Shown: positions 41,591 through 50,460, numbered from the stretch's first letter. The stretch is 64,000 nucleotides of DNA from Streptomyces sp. JB150 (GCF_011193355.1 NZ_CP049780.1:5003803-5067802), one strand, 5' to 3'. The notes: generated by a model not told the origin, from the sequence alone. Numbers and translations: made by a program.

Positions 41591-43453
41591 ATGGCCAGGG
41601 AATTCCAACGCGGCCACAAGGCCAGGATCAGTGACCTCACCGCGGGCACGGATCTGTACGTAGGCGTGCAGATCTCCGGCCCCGGACTGACCTTCGACAT
41701 CAGCTGTTTCGGCCTCGACGCCGACGAACGGCTCTCGGACGACCGGTACTTCGTCTTCTTCAACCAGCCGAAGTCCCCCGAGGAGGCCATCCAGCTGCTG
41801 GGTGCCCAGGCGGGCGACACCGAGTCCTTCCGGGTCACCCTCGACCGGATCCCGCCGCAGATCCAGAAGCTGTCGTTCACGGCGACGATCGACGGCGCCG
41901 GGCAGATGTCGCAGATCGGCCCCGGATACCTCCGGATCGTCGCGGGCGGCGAGGAAGTGGCCCGGTACTCCTTCAACGGCTCCGAGTTCTCCACCGAGCG
42001 CGCCGTGATGCTGGGCGACTTCTACCTCAAGGACGTCTGGCGGTTCGCGGCCGTCGGCCAGGGCTTCGACGGCGGTCTGGAGGCGCTGCTGCGGAACTTC
42101 GGCGGCGAGGTCGCGGAAGAGGAGACCTCTGCGCCGCAGCAGGCCCAGGCCGCGTCCGCCGCTCCCGGCTTCGCCCCGCCCGCCCAGGCCGCCGTCGCCC
42201 CGCCCGCCTTCGCCGCCCCGGCCGCCGCGCCCACCCCCGCTCCGGCGCCCGCGCCCGCGCAGGGCTTCGCGCCCCCGCAGGGAGCCACGCCACCCCCGGC
42301 CCCCCAGCCGCAGGCGGCGCAGCCTCACACGCCGCAGCCTCACCCGCCGCAGGCGCCTCAGCCGCAGGTGCACGCCGCGCCCACCATCGCCGCGCCCCTC
42401 ACGCCGCCCGGCGGCACCGTCCCGCCGCCCGCCCCGGCCCCGACGCCGCCGTACGGCCAGCCGGCGCCGGCCGCCACCCCGCCGTACGGCCAGCCCGCGC
42501 CGCAGCAGCCGTACGGCCAGCCGCCCCAGCAGGCCCCCTACGGCCAGCCGCCTCAGCAGCAGCCGTACGGGCAGGCCCCGGCCCCGACCGCCCCGCTGCC
42601 GCCCGGCTACGGTCAGCCTCCGGCGGCCCCCATGCCCCACACGCCCCACGCACCCCAGGCCCCGACACCGCCCCCCGGCTACGGCCAGCAGCCGCCCTTC
42701 GGTCAGGCCCCGGGCCAGCCCGCGCCCTACGGTGCCCCGCAGCACATGCCCCCGGGCATGCAGCAGAGCATGCCCCAGGCCGCCCCGCAGGCACCCGGCG
42801 TCGCCGCCGCGCTCCAGCAGTTCCGGGAGTCGCCCACCGGACAGCGCTGGACGCAGCAGAACAAGAAGATGGTCCGCGTCGACCTCGGCATCGGCGGCCA
42901 GCCCGTCCTCGCCCGCCAGGGCAGCATGGTGCTCTACCAGGGCAAGGTCGACTTCGGCTACAAGGGCGCCGGTTTCGCCGGCCGGATCGTCGGCAACGCC
43001 ACCGGCCAGGAGATGCAGCTGATGCGCTGCACCGGCCAGGGCCAGGTCTTCCTCGCCGAAGACTCCACGATGCTGCACCCGATCGAGCTCCAGGGCGACG
43101 GCATCTGCGTCTCCGCCGAGAACGTGCTCGCCTTCGACGAGAGCCTGCAGTACGAGGTCCGCCGGATCGAGGGGCACGGCATCCCCGGCGGCGCGCTGTT
43201 CACGATGCAGTTCACCGGCACCGGCACGATCGTCGTCAAGACGCACGGCACGCCCGTCGTGCTGCCCGTCACGCCGACCACGTTCGCCGACTGCAACGCC
43301 GTGGTCGCCTGGTCGGCCGCCGCCCAGGTGGTCGTCTCCAGCCAGGTCCGCATGCGCCGCAACGCGTACCCGGGCGACACCGGAGAGAGCGTCAACCTCC
43401 AGTTCCGGGGCGCGCCCGGCAACTTCATCGTCGTCCAGCCGTACGAGGTCTGA
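41591..43453 (+). CDS. TerD-AIM24 fusion protein with Pro/Gln/Tyr-rich linker
   Basis: 620 residues. Residues 1-185 form a TerD domain: FQRGHKARISDLTAGTDLYV, FDISCFGLDADERLSDD near 37 and YFVFFNQPKSPE, with the acidic calcium-site character of the family. Residues about 190-410 are an Ala/Pro/Gln-rich linker containing repeated PYGQP units, a prion-like or condensate-prone composition. Residues 425-620 are an AIM24 (mitochondrial biogenesis-like beta-helix) domain with ARQGSMVLYQGKVDF and the ending NFIVVQPYEV. TerD domains appear in tellurite/stress membrane complexes. Two AIM24 paralogues follow within 20 bp, forming one operon. Confidence 0.9.
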   Translation: MAREFQRGHKARISDLTAGTDLYVGVQISGPGLTFDISCFGLDADERLSDDRYFVFFNQPKSPEEAIQLLGAQAGDTESFRVTLDRIPPQIQKLSFTATIDGAGQMSQIGPGYLRIVAGGEEVARYSFNGSEFSTERAVMLGDFYLKDVWRFAAVGQGFDGGLEALLRNFGGEVAEEETSAPQQAQAASAAPGFAPPAQAAVAPPAFAAPAAAPTPAPAPAPAQGFAPPQGATPPPAPQPQAAQPHTPQPHPPQAPQPQVHAAPTIAAPLTPPGGTVPPPAPAPTPPYGQPAPAATPPYGQPAPQQPYGQPPQQAPYGQPPQQQPYGQAPAPTAPLPPGYGQPPAAPMPHTPHAPQAPTPPPGYGQQPPFGQAPGQPAPYGAPQHMPPGMQQSMPQAAPQAPGVAAALQQFRESPTGQRWTQQNKKMVRVDLGIGGQPVLARQGSMVLYQGKVDFGYKGAGFAGRIVGNATGQEMQLMRCTGQGQVFLAEDSTMLHPIELQGDGICVSAENVLAFDESLQYEVRRIEGHGIPGGALFTMQFTGTGTIVVKTHGTPVVLPVTPTTFADCNAVVAWSAAAQVVVSSQVRMRRNAYPGDTGESVNLQFRGAPGNFIVVQPYEV

Positions 43454-43464
43454 GGGAGCCCGTC

Positions 43465-44145
43465 ATGAACCAGCCGCTCGCGGGCTACGCCCCCGCACCC
43501 GTCACCGCCCGCATGGAGAACCACGGCAACCACATGCTGAAGGTCGCCATGCAGACCGGGAACGACCTCCTCGCGCGCGTGGGGTCGATGGTCGCCTACG
43601 AAGGCTTCATCCAGTACGAGCCCAACCCGCCCGCCGTGCGCCAGATCGCCAAGGACTGGCTCACCGGCGAGGGCGCGCCCCTGATGAAGTGCTCCGGCGA
43701 CGGCCTGCTCTACCTCGCCGACTACGGCGCCAACGTCGTCGTGATCAACCTCAACGGCGACGGCATCTCGGTCAACGCCACCAACCTGCTCGCCTTCGAC
43801 GCGCACCTCACCTGGGGCGTGGAGCGGGTCAAGGGGCTGGCGAAGTTCGCCGGGCAGGGCCTGTGGAACACGAAGATCTCCGGGCAGGGCTGGGTCGCGC
43901 TGACCTCCCGGGGCAAGCCGATCGTCGTCGAGTGCGGTGGCGGCGAGGACGAGACGTACGTCGACCCGGACGCCCTCGTCGCCTGGTCCCCGAACCTCAA
44001 GGTGAAGGGCAAGCGCAGCTTCAAGGCGCAGTCGCTGATCGGCCGGGGCAGCGGGGAGGCCTACCAGATGGCCTTCTCCGGCCAGGGCATCGTCGTCGTC
44101 CAGCCCAGCGAGGACAGCACCGACCGCCTTCGGGTCCGGGGCTGA
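43465..44145 (+). CDS. AIM24 family protein
   Basis: 226 residues, a free-standing AIM24 beta-helix domain paralogous to the C-terminus of the preceding fusion. Seen: ARVGSMVAYEGFIQYEP near 34, GDGLLYLADYG, NGDGISVNATNLLAFD and the ending GIVVVQPSED. No signal peptide or membrane segment. ATG lies 11 bp after the fusion stop with GGGAGC upstream. Molecular function of bacterial AIM24 proteins is unknown; co-expression with a TerD protein suggests a shared complex. Confidence 0.9.
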   Translation: MNQPLAGYAPAPVTARMENHGNHMLKVAMQTGNDLLARVGSMVAYEGFIQYEPNPPAVRQIAKDWLTGEGAPLMKCSGDGLLYLADYGANVVVINLNGDGISVNATNLLAFDAHLTWGVERVKGLAKFAGQGLWNTKISGQGWVALTSRGKPIVVECGGGEDETYVDPDALVAWSPNLKVKGKRSFKAQSLIGRGSGEAYQMAFSGQGIVVVQPSEDSTDRLRVRG

Positions 44146-44161
44146 GGGGAGCCAGAAACAC

Positions 44162-44917
44162 ATGCAGAGTCCGCTTTTCGCCCACGCCGAGCAGCAGACC
44201 CAGGAGCGCTGGAGCCTGCAGAACAAGCAGATGCTGCGCGTCGCCCTGGAGGGCCACGACGACATCCTGGCCCGCAAGGGCACCATGGTCGCCTACCAGG
44301 GGATGGTCGAGTTCGACGCCGAGTTCCAGAGCAGCGGCCGGTCGCGCGACCGCGCCCGCACCGGTGAGGGCCTGGACCTGATGCGCTGCCACGGGCAGGG
44401 CACGGTCTACCTCGCCAACCTCAAGCAGCACATCCACCTGGTGGACGTCGACCAGGACGGGCTCACCGTCGACAGCAGCTACGTCCTCGCCATGGACTCC
44501 TCGCTGCACCACGAGGTCATCGCCGTGGACAGCCTCTACGGCATCTCCGGCTCCGGGAAGTACCAGCTCAACATCACCGGCCGCGGCAAGGTCGCGCTGA
44601 TGACTTCCGGGATGCCGCTGATGCTGCAGGTGACGCCGGACAAGTACGTCAACTGCGACGCCGACGCGATCGTCGCCTGGTCCACCGCGCTGCGGGTGCA
44701 GATGCAGGCCCAGACGCACTCGTCCGGGGTCTGGCGGCGCCGCGGCAACACCGGTGAGGGCTGGGAGCTGAGCTTCATGGGCACCGGGTTCGCGCTGGTC
44801 CAGCCGAGTGAGATGCTGCCGCCGCAGAACGCCCAGATCGGCTCCGGGCTCGCCGCGCAGTACGGGATGGGCCAGCAGGGGGCCCGCGGGCAGAACCAGG
44901 GCAACGTCTGGAACTGA
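44162..44917 (+). CDS. AIM24 family protein, third copy
   Basis: 251 residues, third AIM24 domain of the operon. Seen: ARKGTMVAYQGMVEFDAEF near 42, GQGTVYLANLKQHIHLVDVD, DGLTVDSSYVLAMD and FALVQPSEM near the end, followed by a Gly/Gln/Asn-rich tail (GQNQGNVWN). ATG 16 bp after the previous stop with GGGGAGC upstream. The three AIM24 domains may assemble as a heterotrimer, which is inference. A perfect 17-bp terminator ends the operon. Confidence 0.9.
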   Translation: MQSPLFAHAEQQTQERWSLQNKQMLRVALEGHDDILARKGTMVAYQGMVEFDAEFQSSGRSRDRARTGEGLDLMRCHGQGTVYLANLKQHIHLVDVDQDGLTVDSSYVLAMDSSLHHEVIAVDSLYGISGSGKYQLNITGRGKVALMTSGMPLMLQVTPDKYVNCDADAIVAWSTALRVQMQAQTHSSGVWRRRGNTGEGWELSFMGTGFALVQPSEMLPPQNAQIGSGLAAQYGMGQQGARGQNQGNVWN

Positions 44918-44933
44918 TCCCACCGCGACAACC

Positions 44934-44970
44934 GGTAAGGGGTGACCGCCACCGGCGGTCACCCCTTACC
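44934..44970. terminator. Bidirectional terminator after the AIM24 operon
   Basis: Perfect 17-bp arms ggtaaggggtgaccgcc and ggcggtcaccccttacc with a 3-nt loop, between convergent genes. Confidence 0.88.
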
Positions 44971-44993
44971 CATTCAGACAGCCCGGCGCTCGT

Positions 44994-45515
44994 TCACAGC
45001 CTCGCCCGGGTGGCCTCCAGCAGCCGTACGACCGACTCGTCGGCCACGCCCGCCACCTCGTCGTAGGCGAACCAGCGCAGGTCCAGGGACTCGTCACTGA
45101 TCTGCTGGACGGCGTCCCGCGGGGCCAGCGCCGCGTACTGCACGTCCAGGTGGACGTGGCACGGCGGCGGGATCGGATGCCGGTCCAGCCGCACCGGGCC
45201 GCCCGGCAGCAGGGCCAGCCCCGCGATGCCGGACTCCTCCGTGGCCTCCCGCAGGGCCGCGGCGGCCAGGGTGGCGTCCGCCGGCTCGCAGTGGCCGCCC
45301 ATCTGGAGCCACCTCCCCAGCTTGCGGTGGAGCGTGAGCAGCACCCGCCCGCGCGCCGGGTCGATCACCAGGGCGCTCGCCGTGAGGTGACCCGCGTGGC
45401 AGGCCTTCCACATGCCGTCCGGGTGGGCCGCCAAGTGGTCCAGATAGGCCTGGCGCAGGTCTTCCTGGCCCTCGTACTCCTTCAGGACGAGGGCCGCGTC
45501 GTCGTGCAGGCTCAC
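44994..45515 (-). CDS. Nudix hydrolase
   Basis: 173 residues. Nudix box reads GGHCEPADATLAAAALREATEESG, close to GX5EX7REUXEEXGU. N-terminal helix MSLHDDAALVLKEYEG and ASALVIDPARGRVLLTLH precede it. The His in HCEP and the conserved RWLQMGGH resemble actinobacterial Nudix proteins of unknown substrate. GTG start overlaps the stop of the upstream DUF2342 gene (GTGA), so the pair is translationally coupled. Confidence 0.9.
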   Translation of the reverse strand: MSLHDDAALVLKEYEGQEDLRQAYLDHLAAHPDGMWKACHAGHLTASALVIDPARGRVLLTLHRKLGRWLQMGGHCEPADATLAAAALREATEESGIAGLALLPGGPVRLDRHPIPPPCHVHLDVQYAALAPRDAVQQISDESLDLRWFAYDEVAGVADESVVRLLEATRARL

Positions 45516-47005
45516 GCGGTGCCGTCGCCCTTGCCTTCGCTCTGGCCCTTGCCCTCGCCCTTGCCGGTGTCCTCGCCGTCGGCGCCGGCTTCACCCTTGT
45601 CCTGGCCCTTCTTGCGCAGGTCGGGCTTGCCCGCGGCCTCGCCGAGCATCTTGTCCCAGTCGGAGAAGTCCATCTGCTCGCGGTGCACGAAACCGTCCGG
45701 GTCGTCCAGGTCGGTGGCCGTCGGCAGCATGTCCGGGTGGGCCCACAGGGCGTCCCGGCCGTCCACCCCGCGCGCGTCCGTGAGCGAGGCCCACAGGCGG
45801 GAGGCGTCGCGCAGGCGCCGCGGACGCAGCTCCAGGCCGATCAGCGTGGCGAACGTCTGCTCGGCCGGACCGCCCGAGGCGCGGCGGCGCCGCAGGGTCT
45901 CGCGCAGCGCGTCGGCGGAGCCCAGACGGGGCTTGGCGGCGGCGTGCACCACCGCGTCCACCCAGCCCTCGACGAGTGCCAGCGCCGTCTCCAGCCGGGC
46001 CAGGGCCGCCTTCTGCTCCGGCGTGTCCTCCGGCTGGAACATGCCCTGCTGGAGGGCGTCCTGAAGCTGCTCCGGGTTCTGCGGGTCGAACTGGCCGACC
46101 ACGTCCTCCAGCTTGGCGGTGTCCACCTTGATGCCGCGCGCGTACCCGTCGACCGCGCCGAACAGGTGCGAGCGCAGCCACGGCACGTGCGCGAAGAGGC
46201 GCTGGTGGGCGGCCTCGCGCAGGGCGAGATACAGCCGCACCTCCTCCTTGGGCACGCCCAGGTCCTTGCCGAACGTCTCGATGTTCACCGGCAGCAGCGC
46301 GGCCTTGCCGGCCGGGCCGAGCGGCAGGCCGATGTCCGTGGAGCCGACGACCTCGCCCGCGAGCACGCCCACGGCCTGGCCGATCTGGGTGCCGAACATG
46401 GCGCCGCCCATGGAGCGCATCATGCCGATCAGCGGGCCGGCCATGGCCTGCATCTCCTCCGGCAGGACGTCGCCCATCGCGTTGCCGACGCGCTCGGCGA
46501 CCGGGTCGACCAGCTCGCGCCAGGCGGGCAGGGTGGCCTCCACCCACTCCGCGCGGCTCCAGGCCACGGCGGAGCCGGCGCCGGACGGCAGGGAGGTCGC
46601 GTCGTCCAGCCAGAGGTCGGCCAGGCGGACGGCCTCCTGGACGGCGGTGCGCTCGGCGGGGCCGACGCTCGCGTCCTTGACGCCGTCAGCGGTGCCCTGG
46701 GCGACCGTCTGCCGGGCGATCTGCTTGGCCATGTCCCAGTTCACCGGGCCGCCCTCGTAGGAGAGCATCTGGCCCAGCTGCTGGAACGCGGCGCCCAGGT
46801 CGGTGGGGTTCAGGGAACCGAACATGGCAGCGAGCGGATTCTCCGCCCCGGGGCCTCCAAAGCCTCCGGCGCCGGGCAGCGACCCGAAACCGAACGGGTT
46901 GGCCGGTCCCTGCCCACCACCGCTCTGCTGGTCCTTCTTCTTGCCCTCGTCGCCGTTCTCCGGCTCCTCCGGCGGAAGGCCGAATCCGAATGGGGTGTCA
47001 CTCAC
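45512..47005 (-). CDS. Zinc-dependent metallohydrolase of the DUF2342 family
   Basis: 497 residues of an actinobacterial family described as zinc-dependent proteases/hydrolases (mycobacterial Rv3195 nearby, recalled). N-terminus is disordered with FGFGLPP and Lys/Gln-rich stretch. The conserved core includes EGGPVNWDMAKQIARQ, GGAMFGTQIGQAVG, LPVNIETFGKDL and EAAHQRLFAHVPWL, whose His pair are metal-ligand candidates. C-terminal tail is Lys/Gly/Glu-rich. GTG at 47005 chosen because GAGGAA lies just upstream and the family begins near MSDTPFGF; an upstream ATG-type extension is unconserved. Confidence 0.87.
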   Translation of the reverse strand: MSDTPFGFGLPPEEPENGDEGKKKDQQSGGGQGPANPFGFGSLPGAGGFGGPGAENPLAAMFGSLNPTDLGAAFQQLGQMLSYEGGPVNWDMAKQIARQTVAQGTADGVKDASVGPAERTAVQEAVRLADLWLDDATSLPSGAGSAVAWSRAEWVEATLPAWRELVDPVAERVGNAMGDVLPEEMQAMAGPLIGMMRSMGGAMFGTQIGQAVGVLAGEVVGSTDIGLPLGPAGKAALLPVNIETFGKDLGVPKEEVRLYLALREAAHQRLFAHVPWLRSHLFGAVDGYARGIKVDTAKLEDVVGQFDPQNPEQLQDALQQGMFQPEDTPEQKAALARLETALALVEGWVDAVVHAAAKPRLGSADALRETLRRRRASGGPAEQTFATLIGLELRPRRLRDASRLWASLTDARGVDGRDALWAHPDMLPTATDLDDPDGFVHREQMDFSDWDKMLGEAAGKPDLRKKGQDKGEAGADGEDTGKGEGKGQSEGKGDGTA

Positions 47006-47199
47006 GGGATTCCTCGGCTGGTAAGGCCGCCGGTTCTTTTCCCGACGGCACGACTGCCCGACAACACCACCCAGCGTAGACACCCGGGGCGGTTCGGGCC
47101 TCGGTGCTTCGCCGACTGAAGGCCTGCGGCAGGATGGATGCCACCTGGTACGTACGCGTCACTCGCGTCCGTACTGAAGACAACCGCTGGAGACGCCCG

Positions 47200-48312
47200 G
47201 TGAGTTCCCCAGACCCGCAGGTTCGCGCAGCGCGAAACCACTCAACCCCTCCCGCCGCGCGCGGGCCCGTCGTCGCGGTCACCGGTGCCGCGTCCGGGGT
47301 CGGCGCGCTGCTCACCGCGCGGCTGGCCGCGTCGGAGGAGATCAAGCAGGTCATCGCCATCGACGAGCGGCGCGGTGAGTGCGCGCAAGCGCAGTGGCAC
47401 ATCCTCGATGTGCGCGATCCGGCCATCGCGGAGAAACTGCGCGGGGCGGACGTCGTCGTCCACCTCGCGCTCGACCTCGACCTGGAGACCGACCCCGCCG
47501 CCCGGACGGCGTACAACGTGCGGGGCACGCAGACCGTGCTGACCGCCGCCGCGGCCGCCGGGGTGCACCGCGTGGTGCTGTGTACCTCCGCGATGGTCTA
47601 CGGCGCGCTGCCGGACAACGAGCTGCCCCTGTCGGAGGACGCCGAGCTGCGCGCGACAGCCGAGGCCACCGGTGTCGGTGACCTGCTGGAGATCGAGCGG
47701 CTGGCGCGGCGGGCGCCCCGCGCGCATCCCGGTCTGAACGTCACCGTGGTGCGCCCGGCGGTGCTGGTCGGAGGCACCGACACCGCGCTGACCAGGTACT
47801 TCGAGTCGCCTCGGCTGCTGGTGGTGGCCGGGTCGCGGCCCGCGTGGCAGTTCTGCCACGTCGAGGATCTGTGCAGCGCTCTGGAGTACGCCGTCCTGGA
47901 GAAGGTCGACGGCGAGCTGGCCGTCGGATGTGACGGGTGGCTGGAACAGGAGGAGGTCGAGGAGCTGAGCGGGATCCGGCGCATGGAGCTGCCGTCGGCG
48001 GTCGCGCTCGGCGCGGCGGCCCGGCTGCACCGGATCGGGCTCACGCCGTCGCCCGCGGGCGATCTGGCCTACACCATGTACCCCTGGGTGGTGAGCGGCA
48101 GCCGGCTGCACGACGCCGGGTGGCGGCCGCAGTGGACCAACGAGGAGGTCCTCGCGGAGCTGCTGGAGGAGGTCTCCGGACGGCACACCGTGGCCGGGCG
48201 CCGGCTGGGCCGCAAGGACGCCACGGCGGCCGGGGCGGCCGGGGCGACGGTGGCCCTGCTGGGTGCGGCGGCGGTGGTACGGCGGGCACGGAAGGCGCGA
48301 CGGCGGATCTGA
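47200..48312 (+). CDS. Atypical SDR / NAD-dependent epimerase-like protein with C-terminal membrane segment
   Basis: 370 residues. Rossmann motif TGAASGVGALL near 30 is the NAD site, followed by LDVRDPA and VVHLALDLD. After TSAMVYGAL the expected catalytic YxxxK is missing (the region reads GDLLEIERLARRA), so it may bind rather than oxidise. The C-terminus has a hydrophobic stretch GAAGATVALLGAAAVV followed by RRARKARRR, suggesting membrane attachment. GTG at 47200 has GGAGA upstream; an earlier in-frame start adds basic, unconserved residues. Diverges from the DUF2342 gene. Confidence 0.82.
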   Translation: MSSPDPQVRAARNHSTPPAARGPVVAVTGAASGVGALLTARLAASEEIKQVIAIDERRGECAQAQWHILDVRDPAIAEKLRGADVVVHLALDLDLETDPAARTAYNVRGTQTVLTAAAAAGVHRVVLCTSAMVYGALPDNELPLSEDAELRATAEATGVGDLLEIERLARRAPRAHPGLNVTVVRPAVLVGGTDTALTRYFESPRLLVVAGSRPAWQFCHVEDLCSALEYAVLEKVDGELAVGCDGWLEQEEVEELSGIRRMELPSAVALGAAARLHRIGLTPSPAGDLAYTMYPWVVSGSRLHDAGWRPQWTNEEVLAELLEEVSGRHTVAGRRLGRKDATAAGAAGATVALLGAAAVVRRARKARRRI

Positions 48313-48478
48313 GGCCCGTACGGCCACCCGCGCCCGTCCCCCCTATGGGCGGGCTCCGCCCCTCCCGCCCCACCGGGGCTCCACCCCTGGACCCCTTCCA
48401 CGGTCACCGCGCGGCGCAGTGCACTGTAGGAGGCTCCAAAGACGGCCGTCGGGTGCCGGGGGGAACGGCTATTCCGGG

Positions 48479-48501
48479 TTGTCGGTGGGGTGAGGCACGA
48501 T
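48479..48501 (+). promoter_or_regulatory. RecA-NDp/PafBC-like promoter of moaE
   Basis: TTGTCGGTG, 8 bp, CACGAT: full 9/9 -35-like half, -10 with C in first position. ATG lies 7 nt after the -10. Confidence 0.5.
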
Positions 48502-48507
48502 GGGGGC

Positions 48508-48969
48508 ATGGCAGCCACGAACGATCATCCCGGTGAGCAGGGCGCTCAGGATCCCGTCAAGCTGATCGGCATCCGGGAGACGCCGCTCTCCGTGGACGAG
48601 GTGTTCCGGGCGGTCGGGGACGACGCCGCCGGGGGGACGGCGCTGTTCGTGGGGACGGTGCGCAATCACGACGGCGGGGCGGATGTCGACGCGCTCGGCT
48701 ATTCGTGCCACCCGAGCGCCGAGGCCGAGATGCGCCGGATCGCGGAGAGGGTCGTCGCCGAGTTCCCGGTGCGCGCGCTGGCGGCCGTGCACCGCGTGGG
48801 CGACCTGCGGGTCGGGGACCTCGCCGTCGTCGTCGCCGTGTCCTGCCCGCACCGCGGCGAGGCCTTCGAGGCCTGCCGCAAGCTGATCGACGACCTCAAG
48901 CACGAGGTGCCCATCTGGAAGCACCAGCGGTTCTCCGACGGCACCGAGGAGTGGGTCGGCGCCTGCTGA
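48508..48969 (+). CDS. moaE: Molybdopterin synthase catalytic subunit MoaE
   Basis: 153 residues. MoaE adds sulfur from thiocarboxylated MoaD to precursor Z. Seen: GGTALFVGTVRNHD near 43, YSCHPSAEAEMRRI near 66, VGDLAVVVAVSCPHRGEAFEACR and the closing VPIWKHQRFSDGTEEWVG motif with the active-site Lys. ATG at 48508 fits the CACGAT -10 spacing; an in-frame GTG 18 bp upstream lies within that promoter. moeZ, which charges the partner carrier, lies 33 kb away. No moaD is seen nearby. Confidence 0.94.
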   Translation: MAATNDHPGEQGAQDPVKLIGIRETPLSVDEVFRAVGDDAAGGTALFVGTVRNHDGGADVDALGYSCHPSAEAEMRRIAERVVAEFPVRALAAVHRVGDLRVGDLAVVVAVSCPHRGEAFEACRKLIDDLKHEVPIWKHQRFSDGTEEWVGAC

Positions 48970-49050
48970 ACGCGGCGCCGGCACAGGCTCCGCGCAGACC
49001 CCCCGTTCAGCCGTCCCCCCGCTTGCGTAACCGCACCCCCGGCGTGAGCG

Positions 49051-49073
49051 TTGTCACTGCGGATGGTTAATCT
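49051..49073 (+). promoter_or_regulatory. RecA-NDp/PafBC-like promoter upstream of the small membrane gene
   Basis: TTGTCACTG, 8 bp, TAATCT: 8 of 9 in the -35-like half and a perfect TAnnnT. The transcript would have a leader of about 40 nt containing GGGAGG. Confidence 0.55.
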
Positions 49074-49119
49074 GCTGATCAGTCAGTTGCGGACGCTCGT
49101 ACGGGGTTGGGAGGTCGGC

Positions 49120-49284
49120 ATGGCGGCGCTCGCCTGGTTGCTGATTCCGCTGGTGGCTGCGATCGGCGCGGGTCTGTGGGGCGTGTGGGCCAACAGGACC
49201 CGCAAGGTGCGTGGTGACGGACCCGAGCTCGACGGGTACGCCCGCTTCCGCGCGGCCATGGAGAAGTCCACCTCGGGCAGCTGA
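49120..49284 (+). CDS. Small single-pass membrane protein
   Basis: 54 residues: hydrophobic segment ALAWLLIPLVAAIGAGLWGVW (residues 3-23), then a basic and mixed tail RTRKVRGDGPELDGYARFRAAMEK. ATG at 49120 is supported by GGGAGG 5 nt upstream; earlier in-frame starts at 49051 and 49063 fall in the promoter. It precedes the PDZ/Lon-like protease gene by 55 bp and may be co-transcribed. Function unknown. Confidence 0.8.
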   Translation: MAALAWLLIPLVAAIGAGLWGVWANRTRKVRGDGPELDGYARFRAAMEKSTSGS

Positions 49285-49339
49285 CCGGCAGTGGCCGCCC
49301 TGACGGTGTGCTGACAGAAGCGTCCCGTACTGTCGAGAC

Positions 49340-50434
49340 ATGCCACGCCGCACTGCGACGATGCTCGCCTCCACCCTGATGCTGATCGCGCTCCTGTGCG
49401 CGGGAGTGCTCATCCCCGTGCCGTATTCGGAGATGTCCCCGGGGCCGACGGTGAACACGCTGGGCGAGCACGACGGCGAACCGGTGCTGCAGATCTCCGG
49501 GCGCAAGACCTATCCGACCGACGGTCACCTGAACATGACCACCGTCCGCGTCACCAGCGCCGACTACCGGATGAACCTGGTCGAGGCGGTCTACGGCTGG
49601 CTCGCGCACGACAACAAGGTCGTGCCGCACGACACCCTCTACCCGGACGGCAAGACCGAGGAGGAGTCCACCCAGGAGAACGCCGAGGAGTTCAGCCAGT
49701 CCCAGGAGAGCGCCAAGGTCGCCGCCCTGAAGGAGCTGGACATCCCGGTGCGCTCCTGGGTGATCGTCTCCACCGTCGTGAAGGGCTCCCCCGCCGAGGG
49801 CAGGCTGCACGCGGGCGATGTGATCAAGGCGGTCGACGGTACGGCCGTCAAGGAGCCCGCCGACGTCGCCGAGCTGGTGACCGAGCACAAGCCGGGCGAG
49901 GACGTGCGTTTCACGATCGTGCCGGCCAAGGAGCAGGCCGCCGCGGAGAAGGAGAAGCGGGCGCCGCGCAGGACCGAGCAGGTCACCATCACCACGAAGA
50001 CCTCCGACGACGGCGGCGAGAAGCGCGCCATCGTCGGCATCTCCGCCGGTATCGATCACACGTTCCCGTTCACCGTCGACATCAAGCTCGCCGACGTGGG
50101 CGGCCCCAGCGCCGGGCTGATGTTCGCGCTCGGCATCTACGACAAGCTCACCCCGGGCAGCCTCACCGGCGGCCGCTTCGTCGCCGGCACGGGGACCATC
50201 GACGACGACGGCAAGGTCGGGCCGATCGGCGGTGTCGAGATGAAGACCGTCGGCGCGCGCGACAAGGGCGCCGAGTTCTTCCTGACGCCCGCCGACAACT
50301 GCGCGGCCGCCGCGAAGGACACCCCCGAGGGCCTCACCCTGGTCAAGGTGGACACCATCGACGATGCGCTCGGCGCCCTGCGGGACATCCGCGCCGGCGA
50401 CACCGCCGGCCTGCCGAAGTGCGCCGCGGGCTGA
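49340..50434 (+). CDS. Membrane-anchored PDZ and Lon-like (S16) protease
   Basis: 364 residues. N-terminal signal anchor (TMLASTLMLIALLCAGVLIPV), then an extracellular region, a PDZ domain around residues 135-200 (VVKGSPAEGRLHAGDVIKAVDG) and a C-terminal Lon-type protease domain. Predicted catalytic dyad: Ser257 in GGPSAGLMFAL and Lys302 in GGVEMKTVGARDKGA, with spacing close to that of Lon. It should act outside the membrane on unknown targets. Same family and neighbourhood as mycobacterial Rv3194c (recalled). Confidence 0.92.
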   Translation: MPRRTATMLASTLMLIALLCAGVLIPVPYSEMSPGPTVNTLGEHDGEPVLQISGRKTYPTDGHLNMTTVRVTSADYRMNLVEAVYGWLAHDNKVVPHDTLYPDGKTEEESTQENAEEFSQSQESAKVAALKELDIPVRSWVIVSTVVKGSPAEGRLHAGDVIKAVDGTAVKEPADVAELVTEHKPGEDVRFTIVPAKEQAAAEKEKRAPRRTEQVTITTKTSDDGGEKRAIVGISAGIDHTFPFTVDIKLADVGGPSAGLMFALGIYDKLTPGSLTGGRFVAGTGTIDDDGKVGPIGGVEMKTVGARDKGAEFFLTPADNCAAAAKDTPEGLTLVKVDTIDDALGALRDIRAGDTAGLPKCAAG

Positions 50435-50460
50435 GCGGCTGAGCCGGCAGCGGCGCGGAC

